From CBDCPI01 sp965220245 (lineage in GTDB: Bacteria; Chloroflexota; Dehalococcoidia; Lucifugimonadales; UBA3495): a stretch of 64,000 nt of DNA. Position 1 is the stretch's first letter. Each line of letters opens with the position of its first letter. The DNA is taken from positions 434,001 to 498,000 of the forward strand of contig CBDCPI010000013.1 of NCBI GenBank assembly GCA_965220245.1. The letters are read 5' to 3'. The notes beneath the pieces are model-generated. The model saw nothing but the letters and a program-made list of their open reading frames with translations, had not been told where the DNA came from and made no database searches. The translations under genes and the position numbers were made by a program. Below are positions 7,956 to 16,141 of this stretch, piece after piece.

Positions 7956-10900
7956 ATGGACACCAACCGCGGCCTGGCCGTAAATCCGGCACGAGAACAG
8001 AAACGGGGGAATTTACCCCCTTCCCCTGACGACAGCACTCGTCAGTTGTTTCGTTGCCTGTCAGTGGACCTTGAAGTCGGCGTCCAGAACCGCCGCATCC
8101 ATGCTTTCGCCGGGGTACGCCCAGATACTGGTCAATCCCTAATCTTCCCCGGGGCGAGGGGCAGTCTAGACCAGGCATTGGCCAAGCTGGACGACCTCGC
8201 CGAAGGCGCGGACTTCCTGCTGGGGCATAACCTGATCGATTTCGACTTGCCCCATCTGCAAGCGGCGAATCCCGGTTTGCGACTATTGCGGCTGCCGGCG
8301 GTGGATACGCTCCGACTCAATCCTCTAGCCTTCCCCCGCAACCCGTATCACCACCTGGTCAAGCATTACCAGGACGGACAACTCAAACGCGGGCGCATCA
8401 ACGACCCGGAACTGGATGCGAGGCTCACCTTCGAGGTCTTCAGCAACCAGCAAAAGGCCCTGTTAGACGCGCCCTCCGACCTGATAACGGCCTGGCATTG
8501 GCTGACCACCGCGGACGGTGGGACGGGATTCGACCGGGTTTTTGCGTGTCTGCGGAACTCGCTAAGGCCGTCAGATGCCGAGGCGTATGACGCGATTCAC
8601 ACACGCCTGGCCAGCAACTCCTGCCGGGCACACGCCCTTGAGGTCATGGCGGATACACCCCGGCAGGGCTGGGCGCTGGCGTATGCGCTGGCATGGCTCT
8701 CGGTTTCCGGGGGCAACTCGGTCATGCCGCCCTGGGTGCGGCACCAATTTCCCGAGGCGGGGCAGTTGGTCCGACGTTTGCGCGACAACGCGTGCAACAA
8801 CCCCGGCTGCGACTGGTGCCGGGAACGGCACGATGCCCGCAAGGAGCTTACCCGCTGGTTCGGGTTTGACGGGTTCCGACCGGAGCCGGCGGACGACGAC
8901 GGGCGGCCTATGCAGCAGCTCATCGTCGAGGCGGCGATGGCCGAGGAGCCTGTGCTGGCAATCCTGCCCACCGGCACGGGCAAGTCCCTTTGCTACCAGA
9001 TACCGGCCCTGTCCCGCTACGACAAGACCGGAGCCCTGACAGTGGTGATCTCGCCCCTGGTGGCCCTCATGGCCGACCAGGTAGCGGGGCTGGAGGCCCG
9101 GGGCATCGGTTCCTGCGTAACCGTCAACGGGCTTTTGTCTATGCCGGAGCGGGCCGACGCGCTGGACCGGGTGCGGCTGGTGATTCACGCCGACATCCCC
9201 GGTTCCCTGGAAAACTACCTCCAGGAAGCGGGCCGCGCCGGACGCGACCAGCAGGCGGCGCGTTGTGTGCTGCTCTACACACGGGACGATGTGGAACGCC
9301 AGTTCGGCATGTCGGCCCGTTCAAGACTCACCCGTCAGGAAATCCACGGTGTCCTTCGGGCGCTGCGGAACCTGGACCGGAAGAGGCGCCTGGGCGGCGA
9401 GGTGGTGGCCACCGCCGGTGAAATCCTCGGTGAGGACGAAGACCGGGCATTCGAGCGGGATTCCGCCACTGACGACAACCGGGTGCGCACGGCATTGTCT
9501 TGGCTGGAGGAGGCGGTGCTGCTGACCCGGGAGGAGAACCGGGTGCAGGTATTTCCGTCCTCCCTTCGGGTGAGTTCGGTGCAGGAGGCGCGCTCCAGGC
9601 TCGAAAAGGCCCGTATCGCGGATGCCTACCGCCGCCAGCTGCTGACTATCACCGAGACGCTGATCGAGGCAGATGCGGATAAGGGAATCTCCACCGACGA
9701 GTTGATGACCGCAACGGGCCTGACCTCGGAGGATGTGCGAGGGGCGCTCCACGACCTGGAGCGACTAGGCATCGCCAGCAACGACACTGCTCTGACGGCC
9801 TTCATCCACGTCGGCGTGGAGCAATCCTCGCGGAAACGGTTCCAAGAGGCGGCGGCACTGGAGCAGGCGCTCATCGACCTAATGCGCGAGATGGCCCCGG
9901 ATATGGGCCGGGACGATATGTCCATGCTGCATCTCCGCCTCGCCACCCAACGGCTCAAGGACCAAGGTCATGCCTACGCCCTGCCGGAACGCTTGAGGCG
10001 AATAGTCCGCAGCATCGCCGCCGACGGGCGCGGCGAGGGCGGCGGCGGCGGAAGCCTCGCGGTGCGGGAGAGGGATGCGGAGACCATTCAGGTAACGTTG
10101 CAACGCGAGTGGCGAGCTTTGGTGAAGACTGCCGAGCTGCGCCGTGTGGGCGCCCTGCGGTTGCTGGAACATCTACTCTTCACTCTGCCGCCGCGAAGCC
10201 GAGGCACGGACCTGCTGGCCGAGACGACCCTGGGCAAGATGCTCACGGCGGTCCAGTCCGACCTGACCCTGAGGAGTGAAGTCCGGGAGCCCGCGAAGCT
10301 GATGGACCGCGCCCTGCTGTGGCTGCACGAGCAGGAGGTCATTCGGTTGAACAAAGGTCTGGCAGTGTTCCGCCCGGCCATGACCATCCGCCTGAAGCCG
10401 GAGAGGCGCGGCTTTGCCCAAGCCGACTTTGCGTCCCTCAAGCTCCATTACGATGAACAGACCATCCAAATCCACGTCATGGCGGAATACGCCCTGCAAG
10501 GCCTTGCGTCCATGGCCCACGCGCTGCGCTTGGCCATGGACTATTTCAGCCTTCGCGGGGAGAGCTTTCTGCGGCGCTGGCTGGCGGGCCGGGACCGGGA
10601 AACTTCGCGGCAGACCACGCCGGAGTCGTGGCGAACCATCGTGGAAGACTTGAAGAATCCCATCCAGCGCCGGATCGTGGCGGACGACCGGGACCAGACG
10701 AACGTGCTGGTGCTGGCCGGCCCAGGTTCCGGCAAGACACGGGTACTGGTGCATCGCATCGCCTATCTGATACGGGTCAAGCGCGAGAACCCTCGTTCCA
10801 TCCTGGCCCTAGCTTACAACCGTCACGCAGCGGTCGAGATCCGTCGCCGTCTCGCAGAGCTCATTGGCGACGATGCCCGCGGGGTGATCGTGCTCACCTG

Positions 10901-12512
10901 CCACGCGCTGGCCATGCGGCTGGTCGGAGCCAGCTTCTCGAGGCGGGCGAATCGTCTGGACGACGCGGACTTCCAAGAAGTGCTCCGGCAGGCGGTGTCC
11001 CTGCTGCATGGGGAAGGACTGTCGCCCGACGAAGCAGACGAGTTTCGGGCAAGGCTGCTGGCGGGTTTTCGCTGGATATTGGTGGACGAGTACCAGGACA
11101 TTGGCCCGGACCAGTACGAACTGATTTCAGCCCTGGCGGGCAGAACTCTGTCCGACGAAGACGAGAAGCTCAGCCTCTTCGCAGTGGGTGACGACGATCA
11201 AAATATCTATGCCTTCAATGGCTCGTCGGTGGAATTTATCCGCCGTTTCGAGGCGGACTACGAGGCTAAGCCCGTCTTCTTGACCGGCAACTACCGCTCC
11301 ACCGGCCACATTGTTTCGGCCGCCAACGCGTTGATCGAGCCGGCGCGGCAACGGATGAAGACCGGGCACCCAATCCATATCGACCAGGCCAGGACCAAAG
11401 AACCGCCCGGGGGTGAGTGGTCGTTACTGGAGCCGGTCGCTCGCGGTCAAGTACAAGTTCTGCCTGCGGGCGACACTCCTATCTCCCAGGCCCAAGTCGT
11501 CATCGCCGAGTTGAAGCGGTTGTCCGGTTTCGTTCCGGACTGGAACTGGTCTGCTTGTGCGGTGGTTGCACGCGAATGGAGCTTTCTCGACCCGGTGCGC
11601 AGCCTCTGTGAACTGGAGGGGATTCCGGTGCAGATGGCCAACGAAGAGTTCTCGGGTGTCTGGCACCTGCGGGAGACCCGAGCGCTTCTCGACTGGCTCC
11701 GCGCGATAGACTCCAACTTGGTGAAGAGTGCGGACCTGAACGACTGGTTGGTTGGACAACCTTCAGGTCCCTGGAACGAGCTGCTGGGGGAAGCCATAAA
11801 CGAGTACGCTCTGGAGACCGGTGGCGCGGAAACGCCGGTTGACCACTTCATTGAATGGCTGGCCGAGTGGGGGCGGGAAGTGCGTCGCCGCCAGCGTGGA
11901 CTGCTGTTGCTGACCGCCCACCGCGCCAAGGGCCTGGAGTTCGACCACGTAGTCGTGCTGGACGGGGGTTGGGACCGCATCGGTCGCGACGAGGATGCGG
12001 ATGCCTCGCGCCGCCTGTACTACGTGGCCACGACCCGCGCCCGGCAGACTCTTGCCCTGGCGCGCTTTCCAAGGCCGCACCCGCTCCAGGATGCCTTGTT
12101 GGACACTCCTTCGGTGCTGCGCCGTGAGGAAGTCGTTGAACTCCCACTAGCAGCCCCGGAGCTCGCTCGTAGCTATCGACGGCTCAGCCTTCGTGACGTC
12201 TTTCTGAGCTTCCCAGGGTACCGGCGGCCTGACCATCCTGTGCATCGCGCCATTGCCGCGCTATCTCCTGGGGACATGCTTCAGATACGGGTCGTGTCGA
12301 ATCGGTGGGAGCTTGTGGACCGCAACGGGACAGTCGTAGGACAGCTTGCCTTTGGTTTCGAAGCCCCCGCCGGCATGCGCTGCACGTTTGCTACGGTCTT
12401 GGCCGTCGTCGGCTGGGACCGCGAGCGTTCGGAGCCGCAGTACCGGGACCGACTTAACTGCGATTCATGGGAAGTGGTGGTGCCGGAACTGGTGTTCGAG
12501 CCGGATTCGTAA
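7956..12512 (+). CDS. DEDD exonuclease / RecQ / UvrD helicase fusion with RecQ core deleted
   Basis: A 1518-residue DNA-processing protein with three modules. Residues ~30-160 resemble a DnaQ-like 3'-5' exonuclease (SVDLEVG near 37, LLGHNLIDFDLPHL near 90, later NDPELDARL). Residues ~310-480 are RecQ-like: Walker A LPTGTGKSLCYQIPA (~335), SPLVALMADQVAGL, then QEAGRAGRD (motif VI) at ~420. RecQ normally has some 270 residues between motif I and motif VI; here about 85, and the DEAH box and motifs III-V are absent. The join sits at ALDRVRL/VIHADIP, in frame. Residues ~910-1400 are a complete SF1 UvrD/Rep helicase: AGPGSGKTRVL (~920), VDEYQDIGPDQ (~1042), GDDDQNIYAFNG, TAHRAKGLEFDHVVVLDG (~1320), YYVATTRAR. 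Function is inferred as DNA repair or mobile-element/defence DNA metabolism; the RecQ motor should be dead and UvrD active. Located in an accessory island. Confidence 0.85.
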   Translation: MDTNRGLAVNPAREQKRGNLPPSPDDSTRQLFRCLSVDLEVGVQNRRIHAFAGVRPDTGQSLIFPGARGSLDQALAKLDDLAEGADFLLGHNLIDFDLPHLQAANPGLRLLRLPAVDTLRLNPLAFPRNPYHHLVKHYQDGQLKRGRINDPELDARLTFEVFSNQQKALLDAPSDLITAWHWLTTADGGTGFDRVFACLRNSLRPSDAEAYDAIHTRLASNSCRAHALEVMADTPRQGWALAYALAWLSVSGGNSVMPPWVRHQFPEAGQLVRRLRDNACNNPGCDWCRERHDARKELTRWFGFDGFRPEPADDDGRPMQQLIVEAAMAEEPVLAILPTGTGKSLCYQIPALSRYDKTGALTVVISPLVALMADQVAGLEARGIGSCVTVNGLLSMPERADALDRVRLVIHADIPGSLENYLQEAGRAGRDQQAARCVLLYTRDDVERQFGMSARSRLTRQEIHGVLRALRNLDRKRRLGGEVVATAGEILGEDEDRAFERDSATDDNRVRTALSWLEEAVLLTREENRVQVFPSSLRVSSVQEARSRLEKARIADAYRRQLLTITETLIEADADKGISTDELMTATGLTSEDVRGALHDLERLGIASNDTALTAFIHVGVEQSSRKRFQEAAALEQALIDLMREMAPDMGRDDMSMLHLRLATQRLKDQGHAYALPERLRRIVRSIAADGRGEGGGGGSLAVRERDAETIQVTLQREWRALVKTAELRRVGALRLLEHLLFTLPPRSRGTDLLAETTLGKMLTAVQSDLTLRSEVREPAKLMDRALLWLHEQEVIRLNKGLAVFRPAMTIRLKPERRGFAQADFASLKLHYDEQTIQIHVMAEYALQGLASMAHALRLAMDYFSLRGESFLRRWLAGRDRETSRQTTPESWRTIVEDLKNPIQRRIVADDRDQTNVLVLAGPGSGKTRVLVHRIAYLIRVKRENPRSILALAYNRHAAVEIRRRLAELIGDDARGVIVLTCHALAMRLVGASFSRRANRLDDADFQEVLRQAVSLLHGEGLSPDEADEFRARLLAGFRWILVDEYQDIGPDQYELISALAGRTLSDEDEKLSLFAVGDDDQNIYAFNGSSVEFIRRFEADYEAKPVFLTGNYRSTGHIVSAANALIEPARQRMKTGHPIHIDQARTKEPPGGEWSLLEPVARGQVQVLPAGDTPISQAQVVIAELKRLSGFVPDWNWSACAVVAREWSFLDPVRSLCELEGIPVQMANEEFSGVWHLRETRALLDWLRAIDSNLVKSADLNDWLVGQPSGPWNELLGEAINEYALETGGAETPVDHFIEWLAEWGREVRRRQRGLLLLTAHRAKGLEFDHVVVLDGGWDRIGRDEDADASRRLYYVATTRARQTLALARFPRPHPLQDALLDTPSVLRREEVVELPLAAPELARSYRRLSLRDVFLSFPGYRRPDHPVHRAIAALSPGDMLQIRVVSNRWELVDRNGTVVGQLAFGFEAPAGMRCTFATVLAVVGWDRERSEPQYRDRLNCDSWEVVVPELVFEPDS

Positions 12513-12565
12513 TCTCTCCCGCGAGGGCGCGCGGCCCCACCCCGTCTACCCATTCCGGTTGCAGT

Positions 12566-13150
12566 TCACGACTCCAAACGGGCGGTAGCGCCGGTTGCTG
12601 CCGGTGCGGCCATCCAGCCAGTCGCAGGCGTCCTGAGTGTCTCGTGGCTCCGGGAGTCCATGACGGCGACGGAGACCTCCCGGAGGGCCTGGGCATTCTC
12701 GGGACTGATGTCCCGTATCTCCTCCCTAGCGGTCTGCTTGGCGAAGGGGCGGTCGGTGAGAAGGAGGATGGCGAGGAGCCGGCGGTTCGCGTCCGCGACG
12801 GTGAGCTGGCCGTCCTCGGGGACGGCGAGGAGGGCTTCGGGAGCGAGGTAGAGGTCTTGGGCCATGTCCTGCATGATCCAGTGCAAGCTGCCGTCTTCCT
12901 GGAAGGTCCGGGAGACGGCGGTCTGGTCGTTTCCGGCGTTATGGAGGCGGGTGTCCTCGTGGCTTCCCAGGCTCTGGGCGATCAGCGTGAGCCAGCGGTT
13001 GACGCCCCGGTACGGTTTCATGCTCAGGGCGTTGCGGGGGTCTCCCAGGGGCGAGAATTTCCAGGGCTGCTCCCACGGGGGCAGGTGTCCTCGGTCCAGA
13101 AGCTCGATGATCCGGTCCGCCACCATCTGGGCGGTTTCCCGGTTGGTCAT
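12566..13150 (-). CDS. ArdC-like antirestriction protein, truncated
   Basis: The first ~75 residues match the N-terminal ssDNA-binding domain of ArdC/TraC antirestriction proteins: IIELLDRGHLPPWEQPWK followed by NALSMKPYRGVNRWLTL. In full-length ArdC a zincin metalloprotease domain with HExxH follows; this 194-residue product has none, and its second half is not recognised. It may be a shortened variant or a fused remnant. An aaggag Shine-Dalgarno lies 9 bases before the ATG at 13150. The small CxxC gene at 13188-13388 is just upstream on the same strand, suggesting a two-gene unit. ArdC-type genes are carried by plasmids and integrative elements, which supports a mobile origin of this segment. 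Confidence 0.7.
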   Translation of the reverse strand: MTNRETAQMVADRIIELLDRGHLPPWEQPWKFSPLGDPRNALSMKPYRGVNRWLTLIAQSLGSHEDTRLHNAGNDQTAVSRTFQEDGSLHWIMQDMAQDLYLAPEALLAVPEDGQLTVADANRRLLAILLLTDRPFAKQTAREEIRDISPENAQALREVSVAVMDSRSHETLRTPATGWMAAPAATGATARLES

Positions 13151-13187
13151 GGGCCGTTGCTCCTTGTGCTTGGGCTTGGCGCGGCAG

Positions 13188-13388
13188 CTACCGCCGGCCG
13201 CCGCCGTTCTGAACGAAGCTCACCGCTTGGTGCACCAGGGCGATGGCGCAGTCCCCGCAGGTGACGGCGTCCAGGACCGGAGTCACTTCCTCTCCCTCGG
13301 CCGCCGGGCGGTTGGCGCAGGGAATGAGGCTGGGGCCCGTCTCGTTTTGGAGCCGGTAGTGGGCGCCGCCTTGCGTCTTCGTTTTCAT
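13188..13388 (-). CDS. Small cysteine-containing protein of unknown function
   Basis: A 66-residue protein with HYRLQNETGPSLIPCANR near the start and VTCGDCAIALVHQAV near the end. The lone Cys at the centre plus a CxxC pair could bind a metal, but a fourth ligand is not obvious. A good Shine-Dalgarno (aaggag) precedes the ATG by 8 bases, which supports a real gene. It lies 37 bp upstream of the ArdC-like gene on the same strand. No family was recognised. Confidence 0.5.
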   Translation of the reverse strand: MKTKTQGGAHYRLQNETGPSLIPCANRPAAEGEEVTPVLDAVTCGDCAIALVHQAVSFVQNGGGRR

Positions 13389-13503
13389 CCGGGTTTCTCC
13401 TTGCTTTTTTGCATGAAAAATGCCGACCGTCCCGTTATGGGACGCCGGCCTGCGTCGTGGACTTGCTGCTCCGGGGGTTCGCGCCCTTGGGGTCAGGTCT
13501 TTT

Positions 13504-13722
13504 CTATTCCAAGTCTACCCCCTGTTCCAACCGGGAGGCGCAGCGGTCGCAGTAGGCGTATTGGGGCAGGATTCTGACCCTCCGGCTGCAGCCTTTGCGC
13601 CGCTTTTCCACGGAGCGTTCCTGCATCCGGCGGAAGAATTCCAGGTCTCTCTTCGAGTGGGTACTCAATGCGGAGCAGGAGCGAGAGCCGGTCGGCGCGG
13701 GGAGCTGACCGCTACGCCACAT
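13504..13722 (-). CDS. Possible small zinc-ribbon-like protein
   Basis: Open frame of up to 72 codons whose C-terminal part, FFRRMQERSVEKRRKG...ILPQYAYCDRCASRLEQG, reads like a real small protein with a CxxC knuckle. The first ~18 residues are low-quality and the true start may be the TTG about 20 codons in. No convincing ribosome-binding site was seen. It sits upstream of the CxxC/ArdC-like pair on the same strand and may belong to the same element. Confidence 0.3.
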   Translation of the reverse strand: MWRSGQLPAPTGSRSCSALSTHSKRDLEFFRRMQERSVEKRRKGCSRRVRILPQYAYCDRCASRLEQGVDLE

Positions 13723-13833
13723 GGGAGGCCATCGCTACGGGCAGTGTCTTCTCCTGCTCGTCCATGTGTGCGGTCTTTTTTTGTTGCCTGGATTGGCCCG
13801 CCAGCCTCCTAACGTCTCTGACTTTGGAGAAAT

Positions 13834-14126
13834 CTAATCCAGGTCGTCGAGAACGGCCCGCGCATCGGTCTCATACCAATCCATGCGCGGATGCCGCTGG
13901 CGCGGTGCATCGAGGGCCTGGCAGGCCCGGTGCAAGGCGACTATAGCCCAGTCAGTTTGCAATCGGGGCTTGGCGTGCGCTGGTTCCGGCAAAAGAGGCT
14001 GCCGTTTTGTCTTGGGCGGAGGCTTGGCCAGCGGCGGGGGCGTGGAGAAATATGCTTCGGTCTGGCATGTCGGGACCTCGCTGCGGCGCTTGTTTTCCGA
14101 ATTACCTTGCTTGCCCTGTGCCCTTC
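13834..14126 (-). pseudogene. Startless reading frame of unknown family
   Basis: From a TGA near 14127 the minus strand is open to a TAG at 13834-13836 (about 97 codons) and ends with a protein-like stretch, WAIVALHRACQALDAPR... then MDWYETDARAVLDDLD. There is no start codon with a ribosome-binding site, so this is probably the 3' part of a decayed gene that followed the ThiF-like remnant. The family was not recognised. Confidence 0.3.
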
Positions 14127-14199
14127 AACCAGGGGATGCTGGTCCTAGAGGCCCTCGAACAGTGAGAGGGTCCGCGGCTGGTCCTTGGCCGGGGTTGCC

Positions 14200-14492
14200 T
14201 CCGGTTGTTGTGCCTAGCCTTCCCTCCGGCTTGGGCGTTGTCGACGCAGCCGATTATCATTCCTGAGTTGTACCGGAGGAACCCGGGATAGTTTCCTCTC
14301 TCGCCGGCTGCGAAGGGGTGTGTCGAGTACTCGATGGGCCGGCTGGTCGTGGTAGACCAGTATGGTCCTGGCGTTTCGCCCGGTGAAGAGACAGCATAGG
14401 TGTTCCGCGACGAACCCGCCGGTGACGCCGCAGCCGACTATCACCACCCGAGGGTTGGCGGTCAGAAAGCTGTTGTTCAGGTAGTAGGGCAT
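14200..14492 (-). pseudogene. ThiF/E1-like adenylyltransferase remnant
   Basis: The ATG at 14492 opens a frame with NPRVVIVGCGVTGGFVAEHL and ILVYHDQ, the nucleotide-binding Rossmann start and HD motif of ThiF/E1-like proteins such as those in plasmid PRTRC clusters. The next expected residues are missing. In another frame the sequence resumes with IEYSTHPFAAGERGNYPGFL and YNSGMIIGCVDNAQA, which is the following conserved block of this family, including the catalytic-region V-D-N. The gene thus has an internal deletion and a frameshift, and no intact product is possible. Confidence 0.6.
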
Positions 14493-14809
14493 TGCTTGTT
14501 CATCTCTCCTTGGCGGGAATGCCTATTTAGGTTTCCCGGATACCAACTTGACCCCGGGGTTGGCTTCTCGCGATTCTCATTGCCTCTGGAAGCACTCGGT
14601 TGGTTTTCTCTGTCAACCGAAATCTGGCCAAGCGCAGTCATAGGCAAGCTGCTGGTTAGTCTTTCCCTATCTTGCAATACCTATCCCCTATGCTCCTTTG
14701 GGGAAGCAGAGGGGGCATCGACTAGGTGTTGCAGTAGCAAAGTTTGTAGATTCCAGTCAATTAGACGCTGGTAGGGTCTATTCATACCCTCACCACGCCC
14801 TTGTTCAGT

Positions 14810-15000
14810 ATGAATGAAGTAACATCACGGCTAAAGATCAACCGGCTCCTTAAGAAGGCAGGTTGGCGCTTCTTCCCGGAAGGGAATGAGCCTGCTAACG
14901 TTCGCCTTGAACCCAGGTTGCCATTACCCAGACTGACCTTGACGCTCTAGGCGACGATTTCGAGAAGACGACAAAAGGCTTTATCGACTTCCTCTCGTGT
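14810..15000 (+). pseudogene. hsdR: Type I restriction endonuclease HsdR N-terminal remnant
   Basis: The ATG at 14810 starts MNEVTSRLKINRLLKKAGWR, then NEPANVRLEPRLP, resembling the start of type I restriction R subunits. After a one-base frameshift near 14920 comes ITQTDLDALGDDFEKTTKGF followed by IDFL, which matches the HsdR stretch just before the nuclease motif. Homology stops near 15000 and the helicase part is absent. This is a fragment of a lost restriction-modification locus. HsdM and HsdS were not found. Confidence 0.55.
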
Positions 15001-15159
15001 TTCTCCGGTTTCCGACTCTTGTGCCGGTCCCGGTGGGCTTCCGGCCCGGCGGGTGTTCGCCGGCGTAGCCTCATCTGCGGGAGAGGCAGTGGGATAGGGG
15101 TATCGGCCTGACTTTCACGTGTTGCAGGGATGTCCTGAAGTATCCCGTGACGGCTTTGA

Positions 15160-15365
15160 TCAGGAACATGACGGCTCCCCTTCGGCTTTCATGTCCGGGC
15201 TCCCGCTCAGGCCGCAGGCCCTGGCCTGGAGCAGCGCGTCGGCTATGGCGTAGGCCCTGGCGGCCAGGGCCTCCCGGCCTGCCTTGGTGAGGGCGGCGTC
15301 GACCGCGCCGGGACTGCCGAGCATGGCCTTGAGACCTCCAGCACGGCGTGGTCCCGGAATGTCAT
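15160..15365 (-). pseudogene. Small helical protein, frameshifted
   Basis: The ATG at 15365 begins MTFRDHAVLE; after a frame change near 15335 the sequence continues GLKAMLGSPGAVDAALTKAG and REALAARAYAIADALLQAR to a TGA at 15160-15162. The second part is clearly protein-like, Ala-rich and helical. An internal ATG at 15324 would give a 54-residue product without the frameshift. Family unknown; context is the decayed mobile region. Confidence 0.35.
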
Positions 15366-15402
15366 GGCGTTATAGGACCTTCGACACCTGGCTGCACACC
15401 CT

Positions 15403-15854
15403 CTACTTCGGAATGTCCCTGCCCGACTCCATGATGCGCTCGGCCCGCTCCATCGACTGGTTGGTCTGACCATTGTGGGCAACGTGCCATGCTGCTTTCG
15501 GTTCTTGTCGGCAAATGGTGCATATACCGCATTGCTCGGCTTTCATTCGGTCATAATCAGCAATTGTTATACTGTAGCGCCGGATTAATTCACTAGCCCT
15601 TTCCTTCTCGCGAACCATCGGGAAATTGGCACGTAGCTCCCGCTGCCGAGGTTCTGTTGCTCCCGGTATTCCGGGTCGTTAGCCCAGCGTTCCCTGCGCT
15701 GAGTGTTCTTCCTCTCCTTATGCTGCGGGGTCCGATTTCTAGCCAGCAGATTCTCCCGGTATTCCGGGTCATTGTGATACCGCTCCCTTCTATTGGCATA
15801 AATGCATTCCTTACATGTAGTCAACTGATTGGTAGAATAGGAGACCATTACCAT
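15403..15854 (-). pseudogene. HNH/recombination endonuclease VII-like gene, frameshifted
   Basis: The first frame (from 15854) has CKECIYANRRERYHNDPEYR and a second RRERWANDPEYRE unit, the N-terminal basic helix repeats typical of endonuclease VII-like HNH proteins. The next block, RRYSITIADYDRMKAEQCGI and CTICRQEP...WHVAHN, lies in a second frame from about 15618. This corresponds to the zinc-knuckle CxxC and the first His of the HNH motif, but the rest (H-x-TG...C-N) is replaced by unrelated sequence. The gene is therefore broken by a frameshift and 3' loss. Such endonucleases are common in phages and prophages. Confidence 0.55.
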
Positions 15855-16141
15855 TAGGTGCTATAGATGCTATTCTTTGGTAGCAAAGCGGAGAGCGTAG
15901 CTGTGGATTGCCTGGCATGGCTCGCCGGGGTGGCGGGCGATCCTGCTGGGCTCCGCCCGGATTCTTCGGTGTTGCCGGATGCGGGGAGACGCGATGGTTC
16001 CGAGAGGTTCGGTCGAGGTTGGGGGTGGTGTGGAGATCAGGCGGCACAAGCCGCCCGGTTCAGGTTCGGAGGTTACGTTTCCCGCGGATGGAGGAAGCTT
16101 AGCGTCAATTCGATGATTCCTTACACCATCGGAGGACCAGG

